A DNA stretch of 64,000 nucleotides from Ananas comosus (Eukaryota > Streptophyta > Magnoliopsida > Poales > Bromeliaceae). Position 1 is the first letter of the stretch, and each line of letters begins with the position of its first letter. The DNA is taken from assembly GCF_001540865.1 (NCBI RefSeq), contig NC_033633.1:124001-188000 (forward strand), read 5' to 3'. The position numbers were made by a program, and so were the translations under genes. The notes under the pieces were generated by a model. It was not told where the DNA came from. It made no database searches and saw only the letters and a program-made list of their open reading frames with translations. Below, piece by piece: positions 1 through 11,443 of this stretch.

Positions 1-1250
1 ATCCTTGAGGTTGGATATGGTCTTACTCCTTATGTAGTCCTGCAGGATCGACGGCTCGGGTTTTCCGCCTCGACTGCCTGTCTTTCTTTTGCTCCTTCTC
101 TTTGCATTCTGCCTCCTTTTGGTGGCATTCCAGTGGTTCTTGATGGAGTTCTCTGATCTCCCCGGTACGTGCTTCGCAATCTCTGCCCATTTGTTACCGA
201 ACTTCTTGTGGGCTTCCACGAGCATCCTTTCTTCCTCTTCAGTCCATGTTTCCTTCTGCAGTATATAGGAACATGCATGCGTGCATGATAGATTGACGTA
301 CATCGAAAAATATCCATGGGAAATTATATGAATAGCTGCTAGTTTAGGGTTTAAGATAATGCTTGTCAACCAACCAAATTACCAGTCCGGCATTGAGGAA
401 ACACGCACTAATTACAAGTGGTCGCTACAAAGAAGCCTAAGAATAATTAGACAATCTGCTTGCTTCTTGTATTTCATGCATGGTAAGTTGGTAACAAGAA
501 ATATTGCATGAGATCAAATAACAAAAATTCTATTTTCACGTAAAAATAACGGGAAAAAGAAAAAGAAACCTTGATATCAGGACGGAGATGATTATGCCAT
601 CTTTCTCTGCACTGCTTCCCGATCCTACCAACCAAATTCTTTGCAATCTGAGACCATCTCCTAACACCGTGCTGATCCACCAGTTGAACCAACAACCTTG
701 AGCACCAGAGAAAGAATAACTTAATTAGAAACTTATAGTGCAATTACCTACTGTACGTAGTATATGGCAGACATATCATAATAACAGCTGTTAGCTAGTG
801 AGAAGATTTTTTCTTTTTCTTTTTATTTTTTTCTTTTTTAGAGAACGAAAACCTGTCCTCCTCAGCTGTCCACTGTCCTTTCACAACATTTTTAGCGGGG
901 ACTGTCGTGGTCGACGAAGAAGACGAGCTGCTTTGCGCCTTCTTCGAGCCCCTATTCGACTCTCTCCTCGCCGCCTCCTCACCGTTACCAACAAGAAGAC
1001 CGCCAAAAAAGCTCGACTCGTTCAACAATATTCCACTCGGAGGAACACCTATTGCACTGGTGATATGATCGAGGACACTCGGCCCACTTGGGTAATTCAC
1101 AGCTGTTTCCTCCCCCTTCACAGCCGAGAGGCAAAGCTCCCCAGTAGAAGAGCTGGAGAGGAACCTCTCCAACGGCGCCAGCAGTGGAGGCGGCCGCAGC
1201 GAGCGCATTCTCTTCTCCACCAGCTCACGGAATCCAAACCCTCTTTCCAT
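1..1250 (-). CDS. R2R3-MYB transcription factor, MYB98/MYB64/MYB119 type (3' part outside window)
   Basis: Nuclear DNA-binding regulator. Three coding exons are seen on the minus strand: 1250-853, 696-570 and 255 to the window edge, with GT..AG introns of 156 and 314 bp that keep frame. Residues 1-123 are a serine-rich, poorly conserved N-terminus. The R2 repeat begins at KGQWTAEEDR (residue 124) and runs through exon 2 to DIK (175). R3 begins KETWTEEEER at 176 and ends in IKNHWNATKRR. The three regularly spaced Trp of R2 and the R3 Trp pattern are present. R3 is followed by a basic stretch and SILQDYI, a motif I associate with the MYB98/64/119/115/118 subgroup, which acts in female gametophyte and embryo programmes in Arabidopsis. 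ATG at 1250 is the first start in frame after a GA-rich leader (1261-1280). Family assignment is firm; the exact orthologue is open because the C-terminus is missing. Confidence 0.9.
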
Positions 1251-1260
1251 TCTAAGGAAA

Positions 1261-1486
1261 AGGAGAGAGAGAGAGAGGGATGAAGAAGGTGACGAAGGAG
1301 GAGGAGATTATTATTGTAATTGTAAGATTATAAGAGTCCAAAATGGGTGCGTGGAAGTGGTGGTGGTGTAGTGGTGGTGTGAAATGGGGAATGGCGTAGG
1401 TTTAGAGTGCTGTGCTAAATTCGTGGGAGAGGGGGAGGGCGAGAGATGTGGGAGGAAAGAAAGAGAAAAGGCTACAGTTACGCCCC

Positions 1487-1525
<39 letters not shown>

Positions 1526-2067
1526 GCTTAATTGCTTTTATTGTTGTAGTATTATTCCCTTTGCCTTAATAGCCTGTTTATTAACTCGGACATTAATAGC
1601 CGTCCATCTTAAGCACATCCCACGGCTGATCGTGCGCACATGCTACGTAACGCTTCATCTCCCATTTTTCGAACTCCATTTCTCATCAAATCATCATCAT
1701 CATCAATTCATCATCATCAGCTCAGGAGCTTGCTGGGTTGGATATATCGCCGGCCCAGCCCAATACACCTATGGGTCGGCCTACCTATCTCGTGGAAATC
1801 TATTCACTGTAGATTCCGGCCCAAGTGGAAATTAGGTGTTCGAATAGAAAATGGCCCGATCGTTTTTAGATCACGATCCGACAAATTGGGCCAATCTCTG
1901 GGTCTCCATCTAATTGGGTAGCTCAAGCGTAGTGCGCGCCACAAATTAAACTGTTTTTATCTCCAATACATATCTCTCCACAGAGGCAAATGATGATGAC
2001 ATAACATATAATATGCACCACCCATTCCAAACGTTCATACTAATTAATCTATCTACATATAGCATGC

Positions 2068-2103
<36 letters not shown>

Positions 2104-3240
2104 AAAAATCGTTGAGATTGTATGTATTTTGCTAGGAATTTAGCGGGGAAGGTGATGATGGGTGGCTAATGATAAGGCAACGCAAGGTCTAAAGTTGACC
2201 AAAAAATTAATCTGCGTCTGTCACTTTCATTTATGGCCGATCTTTCTTCCATGTTACTAAATTGCGGCATTTGATTATTAAGTAATGAAAAAGAATAAGC
2301 CATCATATCCTTACCAAACCTTATTTGTTAGTAAACATCCAACAGTATCTTATCAGATTGTTATGAATCTAGGCTAGCTAGTACGCATGATGTAGCCAAT
2401 TAATTATTAATGCGAGGATTTAGTACTTAAAAAAGAGAACATGGGACTCTTTACATTTCGGAATCATCTATTTTTTTTCCCATCTGTTTGAAAACTACAT
2501 TTGGAGTTAATTGTCATTTAGCGAGCTTGAATTAAGCAAGAGATTAAAAAGTGGTATCTTGTAAGATTTGTTAATTCGGCTGATAATTAAGGTGCATGTG
2601 GGTCACTCAAAGCTGTCCCCAGTGAAGTGAAATTGGCACAATTAATTGTTTCCTTTTGGTGCCAAATTAGTAACAGAGGTGTTTCTGGAGGGACACTTGT
2701 TTTTCACATTCGTAACGCGCTATACCTTCAGGTGGGAATCACGTGCATTGGTTTCACGCATGTTTTATTAGTGAAGTAGCACCATGCATGGCCAATTGGC
2801 CATGTGAATGAGACATGGAGACATTATGGAAGGCATATATGCATCACTTTTTGGAAATTATATATTTTAGAGTTTTTTGAAGAGCCTAAAAGAGCTTTTA
2901 AGAGATCCAGTACCCCTCGATCCACCGGATGTTAACTTCACAACGCGGTAAACATTTCAACCATTAATATTTCGTATAATTAATTGAACAGAATCTAAGC
3001 TTCAAGTAAAGCATTAAAGTTGCTGCGTTTGAAGAACACATTTTAAGTAATTAATCTAGGCTAACGAATATTGAGCTAGCTAGCCGCCTCATTAATAAAA
3101 AGCCTCACAATTGAGTCTTGTCTCCTATCGCCAAAGATGGAAACTCTTGAAGGGGCGAGAGCATATTCTGCTGGTGACCGAATTACACATCCTTTGCTAG
3201 CTAGCTACGAAATCGGCAAGATGCTCTTTGTTGCCGTTTT
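1261..3240. other. Intergenic: upstream region of the MYB gene, with (GA)n and poly(A) tracts
   Basis: GA-rich sequence at 1261-1280 probably lies in the MYB 5' leader. A perfect (GA)16 lies at 1491-1522 and a 33-bp poly(A) at about 2069-2101. Open frames in the 1.4-1.9 kb part are low-complexity translations of the GA and CAT repeats. From 2.1 to 3.2 kb the sequence is AT-rich, and I see no coding or element boundary in it. Confidence 0.6.
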
Positions 3241-3245
3241 TCCAC

Positions 3246-3270
3246 ATATATATATATATATATATATATA
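3246..3270. repeat. (TA)n microsatellite
   Basis: Perfect TA dinucleotide run directly abutting the left end of the first foldback MITE. It may be the insertion target, because TA-rich runs flank the other copies too. Confidence 0.9.
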
Positions 3271-3806
3271 GAGTCCGGCTACTATGCCATCGGTAGTACG
3301 GAGCGTTCCGTGCTACCAAGTTGTTTTCGATGATGCGGCTTCCAAATCGGCGATCGGCTCCGTTAGACTTGATCTACACTATTGAAAGTATTTGGAAACT
3401 AAATTTTAGATTTTTTCGACATCATTTGACTAGTGATCAAAAGATCTCAAAATTGACAATTTTAATGGCCGATGTGGCGTGTTTGTGCAGTTAACGGTGT
3501 AAAACAATTCCAAAATCTGATGAAAATTTTATAGAAAACTCTTTTCACTATTTAAAGTAAGACAGTATATCTGATCTTAAATTTAAATTTTTTATCATTA
3601 TTTTTAATGAGATTTTTATTTTTAGCCGTTCAATTTTAGACTATGTTCTTGTTAGGTAAATGATATCGAAAAATTATGAAATTTAGTTTCCAAATACTTT
3701 TCAATAGTGTTTAGATCAATCTGAACGGAGCGATCGTCGATTTGGAGAGCCGCATCACGAAAAAACATTGTAGCACGGAGGCTCCGTGCTACCGCATAGT
3801 ATATAG
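3271..3806. mobile_element. Foldback MITE, family A, copy 1 (long inverted arms)
   Basis: The left arm begins gagtccggctactatgcc at 3271. The right arm ends near 3806 with the complementary ...gcatagtatatagcc. Both arms share, in inverted order, a block with gatgcggct, a block with ccaaatcg.cgatcg, and the block tatttggaaactaaattt. The arms pair over roughly 140-200 bp each, with only a short unpaired centre. No open reading frame of note is inside, so it is non-autonomous. It is flanked by TA-rich DNA. Confidence 0.75.
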
Positions 3807-3860
3807 CCTTATTCTGTATAATTATATAGCTATAGTATAATACTAGTTATATATTAGAAC

Positions 3861-4101
3861 TTAGGCTTAACTAATTAGCTATTGAATAGCATCAAGTCAT
3901 TGGTGCTACCAAGTTTTTGAGCCATTGGCATAAGAAATGTGTGGTTAGGATAATGTTGGGTCCCTAGGTTGAAGTGGTGTGCGTTGGTTGAATAATAATC
4001 GATCTAACGGCTCCGTGAAAAATGGATCCAAAAGAGTAGATTTAACGGCAGAAACTGTGTAGACAACGTGCTCCGTGCTATTAATGCTAGTAGCGGACTC
4101 C
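3861..4101. mobile_element. MITE, family B, copy 1
   Basis: About 240 bp from cttaggct to tagtagcggactc. The core reads ccattgg..aagaaatgtgtggttagg..., then ttggttgaataataat and gatctaacgg. It recurs at about 4493-4761, 7418-7698, 37978-38196 (opposite strand) and 38412-38612. There is no coding capacity. Confidence 0.6.
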
Positions 4102-4447
4102 GTGTTTGTGATTCACCTGGATGTAAAACAAATCCAAATCTGATGGCAAAAATTTTATAGAAATCTTTCAAACTATTTAAGTAAGACCGTATATTCTGAC
4201 TTTATCAAATTTAAATCTTTTTTTATCATCTATTTTATATATGAGATTTTTTTTTATAGGCCGCTCATTTTAGAAATCTTATTTGATTTATGCGTACAAT
4301 TGAATATCGAAAAATCTATGAATTGTTTCAAATACTTCAATAGTTTATATCAAATCTAAAGGAGTCCGAATCGTCGATTTGGAAGCCGCCATCAAATTCG
4401 AAAACAACTGTTAGCACGGAGCGCTCCGTCTACCGGATATATAGAGT
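4102..4447. mobile_element. Foldback MITE, family A, copy 2 (degraded)
   Basis: Matches the central and right parts of copy 1: gatggcaaaaattttatagaa, taagaccgtatattctgac, then the right arm with tcgtcgatttgga, agccgc and gcacggagcgctccg. The left arm is mostly missing. Together with the following family B copy it repeats the A-B order of 3271-4101. Confidence 0.6.
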
Positions 4448-4492
4448 ACCTAAACTATATAATACTATATATATAGATTATATATAATAACT

Positions 4493-4761
4493 TAGGCTAC
4501 TATGAGCTATTAATGCAGCCATATTCAAGTCATTGGTGCTACCTGCGTTTTTGCCATTGGATTAAGAATGTGTGATTAGATACATTGTGTCCCTTAGGGT
4601 TGAGTTCGAGGTAGTTGGTTGAAATATGTATCATGATATCAGTAGGGTGAAAATGATCAAAAGAGTATGATCTAACTGAGCACAAATGAAAACTTGGTAC
4701 CGCCAACCATAAGTGCTTGTCAAGCATTGCCGTGCTATTATAGCATAGGTACCGGACTCTA
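4493..4761. mobile_element. MITE, family B, copy 2
   Basis: Aligns with 3861-4101 over most of its length: tcaagtcattggtgctacc, ccattggat.aagaatgtgtg, gtagttggttgaaatatg, and the terminal taccggactctatcgatac. Many point changes and small indels show it is old. Confidence 0.6.
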
Positions 4762-5520
4762 TCGATACATATATATATTATATTATATTACATAACCCAG
4801 ACGTTACCTTATATAATCTCTAGGCCACATAATTGGCCTAAGCGTAAAATTCATTTTTATCTTTAACACCTTGGTAGATAACACTAAAGGCCGTAGAAGT
4901 TTCAATAATTCTATCACCTGCTCGGGGCCATCATCGTGTAATATGTGAATATGGCACCTCCGTCCCATAAATTAACGGCATATCCTACGCCATGTCGAAA
5001 CTGTCGAAGGGAATTTGACGATAAATGGCAGGTCCAATCTAATGTCCAACGTCTGCAAAGAACAAACAAAAATAGCAAACTTAGCTGCATTGCCTCCATG
5101 CCGTGTGAAAGCTCACACCATGAATGTTATCATCCAGCACCATAATATTATAGATTGATGCATTGTATCACTTGCAAGTTACAACTAAACAATATTCAAC
5201 TTTACGTTATTCTTTATTTTGCGTAAATCTCATCATTACCGATCCAAAAATGCATGTTTCTCAATGGGAATCTGTCATAAATAATTCATGGGCAGTCATG
5301 TATGAAAATTATCGTGAGCAGTGAAGGAAGATGTATCTAAGTGGTATGATGTTGTCAATTAAATTAGGCGTAGAAAATCCACCTTAAGGAACAATCATTA
5401 ATTAATCGATTCGTTACCTGCTACATTTTTATATATTAGAATCTCTATATTTTATAATTTTATTCTAGAGCTAAAAAGTATACCATAATTATATATTTAT
5501 TAAATATTATATATTATATA
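4762..5520. other. Intergenic spacer between MITE copies
   Basis: AT-rich DNA with TA-rich patches at 4770-4790 and 5490-5520. The short overlapping open frames at 4.9-5.1 kb on opposite strands have no recognisable domain. No gene supported. Confidence 0.5.
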
Positions 5521-6140
5521 TCAGAGTAGTACTATGGCTATCGGACAGCACGAGCTTCGTCTTCACGGCGGTTTTACGATGTTGCGCGATACTCTTCGAA
5601 TCGTCGATGCTAGGCTCCGGCCATCTCCGTTAAACTTTGATCTATGGTTGAGTATTTGAAGTAGCGACAATTTAGGCAAAAATAATTCTGTTATTATTTT
5701 CGATAATTATTTTGCCTAGGATCGAAGGTGCTTTCAAATACCAATAAATTTTAATGGTCGTTGTGTAGACTCGTTTGTAGTTTAACGGTGTATAGGAAAT
5801 AGTCCAATATCACACTTCAGTGAATTTGACTAAAAAAATACTTTATAATCTGTATAAAATAAGATCTAATATCTTTGATTTAAAATTTAATGTCATATGA
5901 TCACATTTTGTTAGATTTTCATTATTATCAAGGAGCCGTTGATTTTTGAGGACCCTCTTCGTTACTAGCGCAATGATATCGTAACAATCATCAATAAAAT
6001 TTTTCTTCTAGGTACTTCAAATACTCTAGATCAAGTTTAAACGAGGCCCGATCGAACTATTCGAAAAAGTCGCAAGCATACGAACGAGTTGAAGCACGGA
6101 AGCGCTCCGTGCTTCCGATAGGCATAGTATCCTCAACACT
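5521..6140. mobile_element. Foldback MITE, family A, copy 3 (divergent)
   Basis: The left arm has ctatcggacagcacgagctt, a cgaatcgtcgatg block and ccgttaaactttgatct. The right arm has the inverted counterpart: ctctagatcaagtttaaacg, gaagcacggaagcgctccgt, and ataggcatagtat. Both ends contain the cacgga(n)gctccgtg palindrome type typical of family A. TATATA runs flank it on both sides. Confidence 0.6.
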
Positions 6141-6184
6141 ATATATAGATATATATAAGTATCATTATATTATATTATATATAT

Positions 6185-6660
6185 AGAGGGCTGCTGCTCT
6201 CAGGAGCACGGAGGCCTCACGTGCGCCTGAACCGTTTTCAATGATTGGGATTTTCGAATCGACGATTCCGGTCTCCTTAGACTTGATGCTACGGTATTTT
6301 GAAAGTTTCTAAAAATAATCTTTTGCGATATTTTGAATATGCATTACTTAGTTTGATCGAAAGTATCAAATCAATGAATAAGTGGTTGATATCCGATTGT
6401 CAATTTTCAAAATTTAACTCGGTGTGAAGTATTTCAAAGATCAATAAATTTTGATATAAATATTCCTTAATAGCTCATTTACAATCAAGATCAATATTCG
6501 ATCTATGAAATTTAGTACTATAATTGCCACTTTTTTATAGGATTTGTTTATTTTTCAGCCGTATAAAAATTATTAATTTTCGAATTTTTTGATTGCTAGT
6601 AAATGATCTCAAAAAAATCGCTAAAAATATTTTCTAGGAAACTGTCAAATACGACTAGAT
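6185..6660. mobile_element. Foldback MITE, family A, copy 4 (right arm eroded)
   Basis: The left arm starts gagggctgctgctctcagg after a TA run and has aatcgacgattccggtctcc and tagacttgatgctacgg. The right arm is recognisable only as aggaaactgtcaaatacgac before similarity fades near 6660. Confidence 0.45.
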
Positions 6661-7417
6661 TCTATAGACTCTACATCCCCGGCCCTGGATCGGTCGGATT
6701 CATATAGAAATTCCATATCGATACTTCCTAGAGAGCGACAACATGCCCTACATCTCCTCTCTCTCTGATTTACTAAGAGGTAGACTACACATATGTGACA
6801 GCAACATTTCTGACCTCGTCGCAAGTCCGCCTCTCTGCACTTCCCCAACCCTTTCGGCGTGATGCAGCGCCCACTCTTCCAGTTCCATCTCCTTCGCTCT
6901 CATCAACGATTTTTTCCCACCTCTTCCATCGCAGACTATCGATATCTCTCCGTCCTCATTTTCTTCTTTCTTCTCCTCACTTCCTCAGTCTCCACATCTC
7001 TCTCTCGAAGTCTCTCTTCTCTAATATACCTATAAATTATAATACTATATATTAGATGGAAGAGAGAGTCTGGAACGTCAGCTCACTATTAGTAGCAAAA
7101 TCCCAATTTTGTGCTCACCTCCCAAGTCCTGAGTTTTTTAGCTCTTTGGATCAACTCTTTTCATGATAAATTTATAATCATTTGATTAAATTACTATAAA
7201 CTCCAGTGGCGAGGGACACACTCAAAGCCCTAGTCGAAAATCACTGCACGTCACTCTAACCGCTAATAAATGTGGATTTTACTGATTAATAAATTTTTTA
7301 TCTCCAAGGATCTAAAAAAAAAACTTGATATGATCACCTCAAGGCAAAACAGAGCATTTTGACCTATTATAAGTAATTTCGCAGCATAATTTTATATATA
7401 CTAATACTAACGAATTC
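6661..7417. other. Intergenic, CT-rich stretch
   Basis: A pyrimidine-rich segment at about 6830-7020 gives open frames such as one at 6795-7055, but composition alone explains them. At 7070-7190 there is weak similarity to 38255-38330 (ctttggatcaactctttt), suggesting another old MITE. No gene supported. Confidence 0.45.
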
Positions 7418-7698
7418 GATGCTACTCTATTACTATCAATGAGTACTAAATGCCCCCCGGTTTGGTACTATTGAGTTTTGCCGCAGTTGGAGAAAGGAAA
7501 TTGTGAGGTTAGGAAATGATATGGCCTCCCAATTAATACTTGATAGGTGTCTCACTAGGGATAGAGTGGGTGTTGGTTTTAATAGAATACATACATTAAC
7601 GGATTAGAATGTGTATTCAAAGGGTATGATCGAACGGTAGAAAACCTCAATATACCCAAGGGCTTTGTACTTATCAAATAGTATAGTAGACCCGGACT
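7418..7698. mobile_element. MITE, family B, copy 3 (divergent)
   Basis: Shares the family B features in order: ggttaggaaatgat, gtgttggttttaatagaat, the aaagggtatgatcgaacggt segment, and an end in gtatagtagacccggactc. It is the most diverged copy here. Confidence 0.4.
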
Positions 7699-9312
7699 CA
7701 TCTTTCCTCTCCTTCTCTCTCGCTCCATTCTCCATTCTCTTAATATTATAATCAAATAAATATATATATTGGACTTGAAATTTCTTACATATATCTTATA
7801 AAAGGCTTCATTAATTTCTTACATGCTGGTACATAATGTAAAGGTCGAACAGAACTTTGCCTCTTAAAAAGGGCAAGCTAGCTTCATTTCTTTGCTCAGA
7901 AGTTCCGCGAGCTTTCACAGCCACTAATTACAAAAGGATATTAATTTTGAACACCTACTCAACTCCATTGGTCTTTGAAAGAGATGCTGATGAAAAGTTC
8001 AAAGGAAACTCTAGATTCTAAATTGTACTTAATTTTCCAGAGCCAAACTCTTTTCTCGATGACTGGCGACAATATATACTGATTGGTATAACGTATCGGA
8101 GAGGGCGCTCTCAATCATATGTTTAGTTGCTCGTTAGGTGTAAACTGCATGCATGCATTAGTCAACTAGGCTTTTTAATGATACTGACTTTTAACACTGT
8201 CTATCTATGAGGACAATCAGTTTCCGTTTGTGTGCAAAGTTCCTTCCTAGTTAATAGCTCGAGGTAGAACGCCTAATTCTGGCAGTCCGATAAATATTCG
8301 ATCGGTTGACATTTTGCAGTAATTAATGTGGTGAATTTTGCCAATAAGAGTTGCAGGTCACACATTTTCATAAATACTACTTAAAATTACAAGGATTAAT
8401 CAGTTGAAGTTAATTTAATTTCCAGATCCAAGTCTCTAATGGTAGCTTTCTACTTTCTTCAGGACTTGTGAAGCTAGACTACAGGCTTGATCATCACAAA
8501 TATGTTATTTTGACATGGGAAAAAGCCGCTGGATATATTTGTCGTTAGAAGTATCAAATTTGCCTACGCATTGACTGGTATGTCTCGGGACTAATAAATA
8601 GTTGCCTTGGTGGTGCATTTACCAGCTGGGCAATTCATGATCATCCATTTCTAGATAGAAAGAAGAACCAAACCGCGTACGCTCACCTTTTTATTCCCAA
8701 TTGAGTGTAGAGGTTAGCATAGAAATTAAATGGTACATAAAAGTAGGACTATCTAGTTAGGAGGCCCATCAATAACGAGTAAGTTTAGTAGGGTTTGAAC
8801 ACTTACATTGCTACTTTACTGCGCATCCATGAACCAGGCATATATGTATGTTTGTACCAATCACAGAGAAGGTTGCTCGAAACTGCAAAAACCACGCACA
8901 TCACCTGTGAAATGTTCCAATTATATTAATGCCTTGCGAATGATTGTCTACCTAACGATTCACGTGGTAGTGCCGACTCGAACCCTCCAATTTGGTGCCA
9001 TTTCCTTGCATGTTTCATGTGCGAAAAAATTTGCGTATGCAAAAACAATCCTGCTTCTGATCACGTGCAGTGAGATGCATACCTGCCGTTCAATTTGGAC
9101 GGTACGCAGGCATTCTTGCTTTTGGGTGTACGTACGACAGAAATAGCCTCTATACAAAAGCTTCTTGCCCCTGGGTTTATGCTCAATGTGCGCGTGTCCA
9201 ATTCTTGCTTTGTTACGGCGAGTTCACTTGGAGATTCGCAAGCAACGGGTTAATAGGAGAATTGGCTCGGACTTGGTATTGTGCTGTCATGTTGAATCTT
9301 TTCTCGATGACT
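7699..9312. other. Intergenic, no gene recognised
   Basis: Mixed-composition DNA. Opposite-strand open frames at 8.8-9.3 kb overlap one another, do not all begin with ATG, and show no domain. No repeat with clear ends found. Confidence 0.45.
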
Positions 9313-10231
9313 AAGGGCCTGTTTGTTTTGGTGTAAGTGGAATGATGGAACTCAAGTTTCATCACTTTCGTTATTTATTTTAGTGTAAGTGAAAAATATA
9401 ATGTAACTCAAGTTACGTTAGAGCTCCACTTCACCTACTCTCGACTTTTTCTTCTAAAATGCTGAACTCGACTTTCAACACACTCAACTACGAGAAAGTC
9501 AGAGTTTCAAAAAATCCACTCCCTAGCCATGCACCTTCCGCCTTTGCTTTCAGTCTTTCCTTCCAGTACCATAACACTCAGTTTCAGGCCACTATACCGA
9601 AAGAAAGAAACTCCGGACACTAATCCAAGAGGGAAAGCTAGCCTCACTATACCGATCATGGTTTCTGCACCTAAACACATCCCTTCCTTCTCATTTGGCT
9701 TAGGGGATGCCCAAAGCTAGCCTCACTCTCATATCTCTTTACCAAAGCAGCTTAAGCTAAATCTCTCTCATTTCACTTGTTGGATAAACACGAAACTCGA
9801 TTAGCGTCAGGCATTTTTTCTAAAAAATTTATTTATTAAATAGTAAAATCTAAGCTCTACTTCTTTTATAATGATTAGAATTACCTTATTTATAATAAAT
9901 TAAGATTACCTTTAGTGCCCGTTTGGTTTGAGTTATGTAATATTACAAAGTATCTCGACATATCCAGATATCTTAAATTTTGGCGTGATATTACTACTGA
10001 TGCTGCATTAGAGCGTTTGGTTTAATACAGTAATGTAATACTAGATTACAGTATTTATAGCATTAATATGTTTGGTTCAGTTTATAAAATTTAGTAATCC
10101 TGACATAAAAGTATAGTTTTCTTCAAAATTGCCCTTGTTGTGGTCATTTGAATATTATTTTTTGCGAAAATGGCGAATGGAGGGAAGGAGATCGTGATGA
10201 TTACGACGCAATCGAAGATGATAGGTGTTCG

Positions 10232-10267
<36 letters not shown>

Positions 10268-10895
10268 GTTGAGAGAAAGAGAGCGAGAGAAAGCGGCGTG
10301 CGAGAGAGAGGGCCGGGGGGAAGGCGAGAGAGAGATGAAAATAATGTTGTTAATTAGATTTGGGATTGTTGGAGGGTAAATTGTCATTTTACATAATAGG
10401 TAGTATTAACGGATTTCAGTAATGCAAGATACACGACCTCCCTCCCGTTAATATTTTCGATATAATCCTGCTCGATTTGTAATGCTACATTAACGATTAG
10501 ATTACATAGCGGATTAACCAAACACAGTTATTCTGGTAGGATTGCCTGTAATCCTGTCAGGATAATTCAAACCAAACGCACCCTTAAATAATAATAATAA
10601 AAAAATTAATTATATAATAGGTTAAATTTGCTAGTGGTAAATTTACTACTATATTTAGGAGATAATGGGATCCACTTATTTACATCAAAACAAATAACGA
10701 AACTAAAAAAACTAATTAATTTTACCAGTACCAAGTTATATCAAAAGAAACAGAAAAAGTAATTGAATTTAACTTTCAGACTGTACGAGTTACGTGAAAA
10801 CAAACAACAAAAAAATAATCACACTTCAGAAAAACTCAAGCACCACTACATTTGACTTACGTTGGATCTATAGATTCGTCAATCCAAACGCCCCC
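9313..10895. mobile_element. Possible TIR transposon remnant containing a nested Tourist-like MITE
   Basis: The left end ggcctgtttgttttggtgtaagtgg is weakly mirrored at the right end by gacttacgttgg...aatccaaacgccccc. Both ends also carry ctcaagttt- or ctcaag-like blocks. It has no transposase and is interrupted by the element at 9922-10584. The boundary is my inference from two imperfect ends. Confidence 0.3.
9922..10584. mobile_element. Tourist/PIF-Harbinger-like MITE with internal (GA)n
   Basis: The left end gcccgtttggtttgagttat pairs with the right end ataattcaaaccaaacgcaccc. TTA flanks it on both sides (ctTTAgtgccc and caccctTAaa), matching the 3-bp TTA/TAA target preference of PIF/Harbinger. 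Inner blocks (taatgtaatact, attacatagcggattaacc) are also roughly inverted. A (GA)16 run at 10235-10266 lies inside, and the open frames at 10.1-10.4 kb are its low-complexity translation. Non-autonomous. Confidence 0.6.
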
Positions 10896-11443
10896 AAGCG
10901 TTCAGTTTAATTTTTGGAGCAATTTTTGGGGTGGCGAACCACACAATTCTGGATTGATTTTCCCATAAAAACCGTCAGATCCGAGGAGCTAAAAGATGAG
11001 AGAGAGAGCCAGTAGAACGAACCGGGAGTTTATTTTTATTATTATTATTATGTTATTGCTAATTACAAGAATTATACTACTTCCGGAGCAGAAGAGAGCA
11101 GCTCATATATAACTGTTCCACACACACCCGCCATAAGAACTAGAGCTAAAACTAGAACTAGAACTAGAAAAATGCAACTCGGGCCAGCTCCCGAGTTAAT
11201 TAAGAGACAAAACTCTCAAAAGACGGGCTTCCATCGCCCATCCACTGAACGATGAGCACCAGATACCAAACGGCCTCGTGGCCACAGTCGATGTGAAAGC
11301 ACTTCCCTGCTCCAATGGCTTCTAATTAAAAACGCCCCCCCGCGTTGTTGCCCATTCTAACGGGCCATGCACATGCTCATTTTTTTTGTGTTCGCTTCCC
11401 GTTTGTGGTGAAAATGCGCAATTTCCCGGGCGTGGAGGTTGAA
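10896..11443. other. Downstream region of the TPR gene
   Basis: Contains (ATT)n at about 11034-11050 and (CTAGAA)-like repeats at 11140-11170. It is presumably the 3' UTR and 3' flank of the minus-strand TPR gene. No separate gene seen. Confidence 0.45.

Noticed and set aside
1384..1921. Overlapping plus-strand frames upstream of the MYB gene
   Set aside because: They translate the GA microsatellite and a CAT-rich stretch, with no conserved features.
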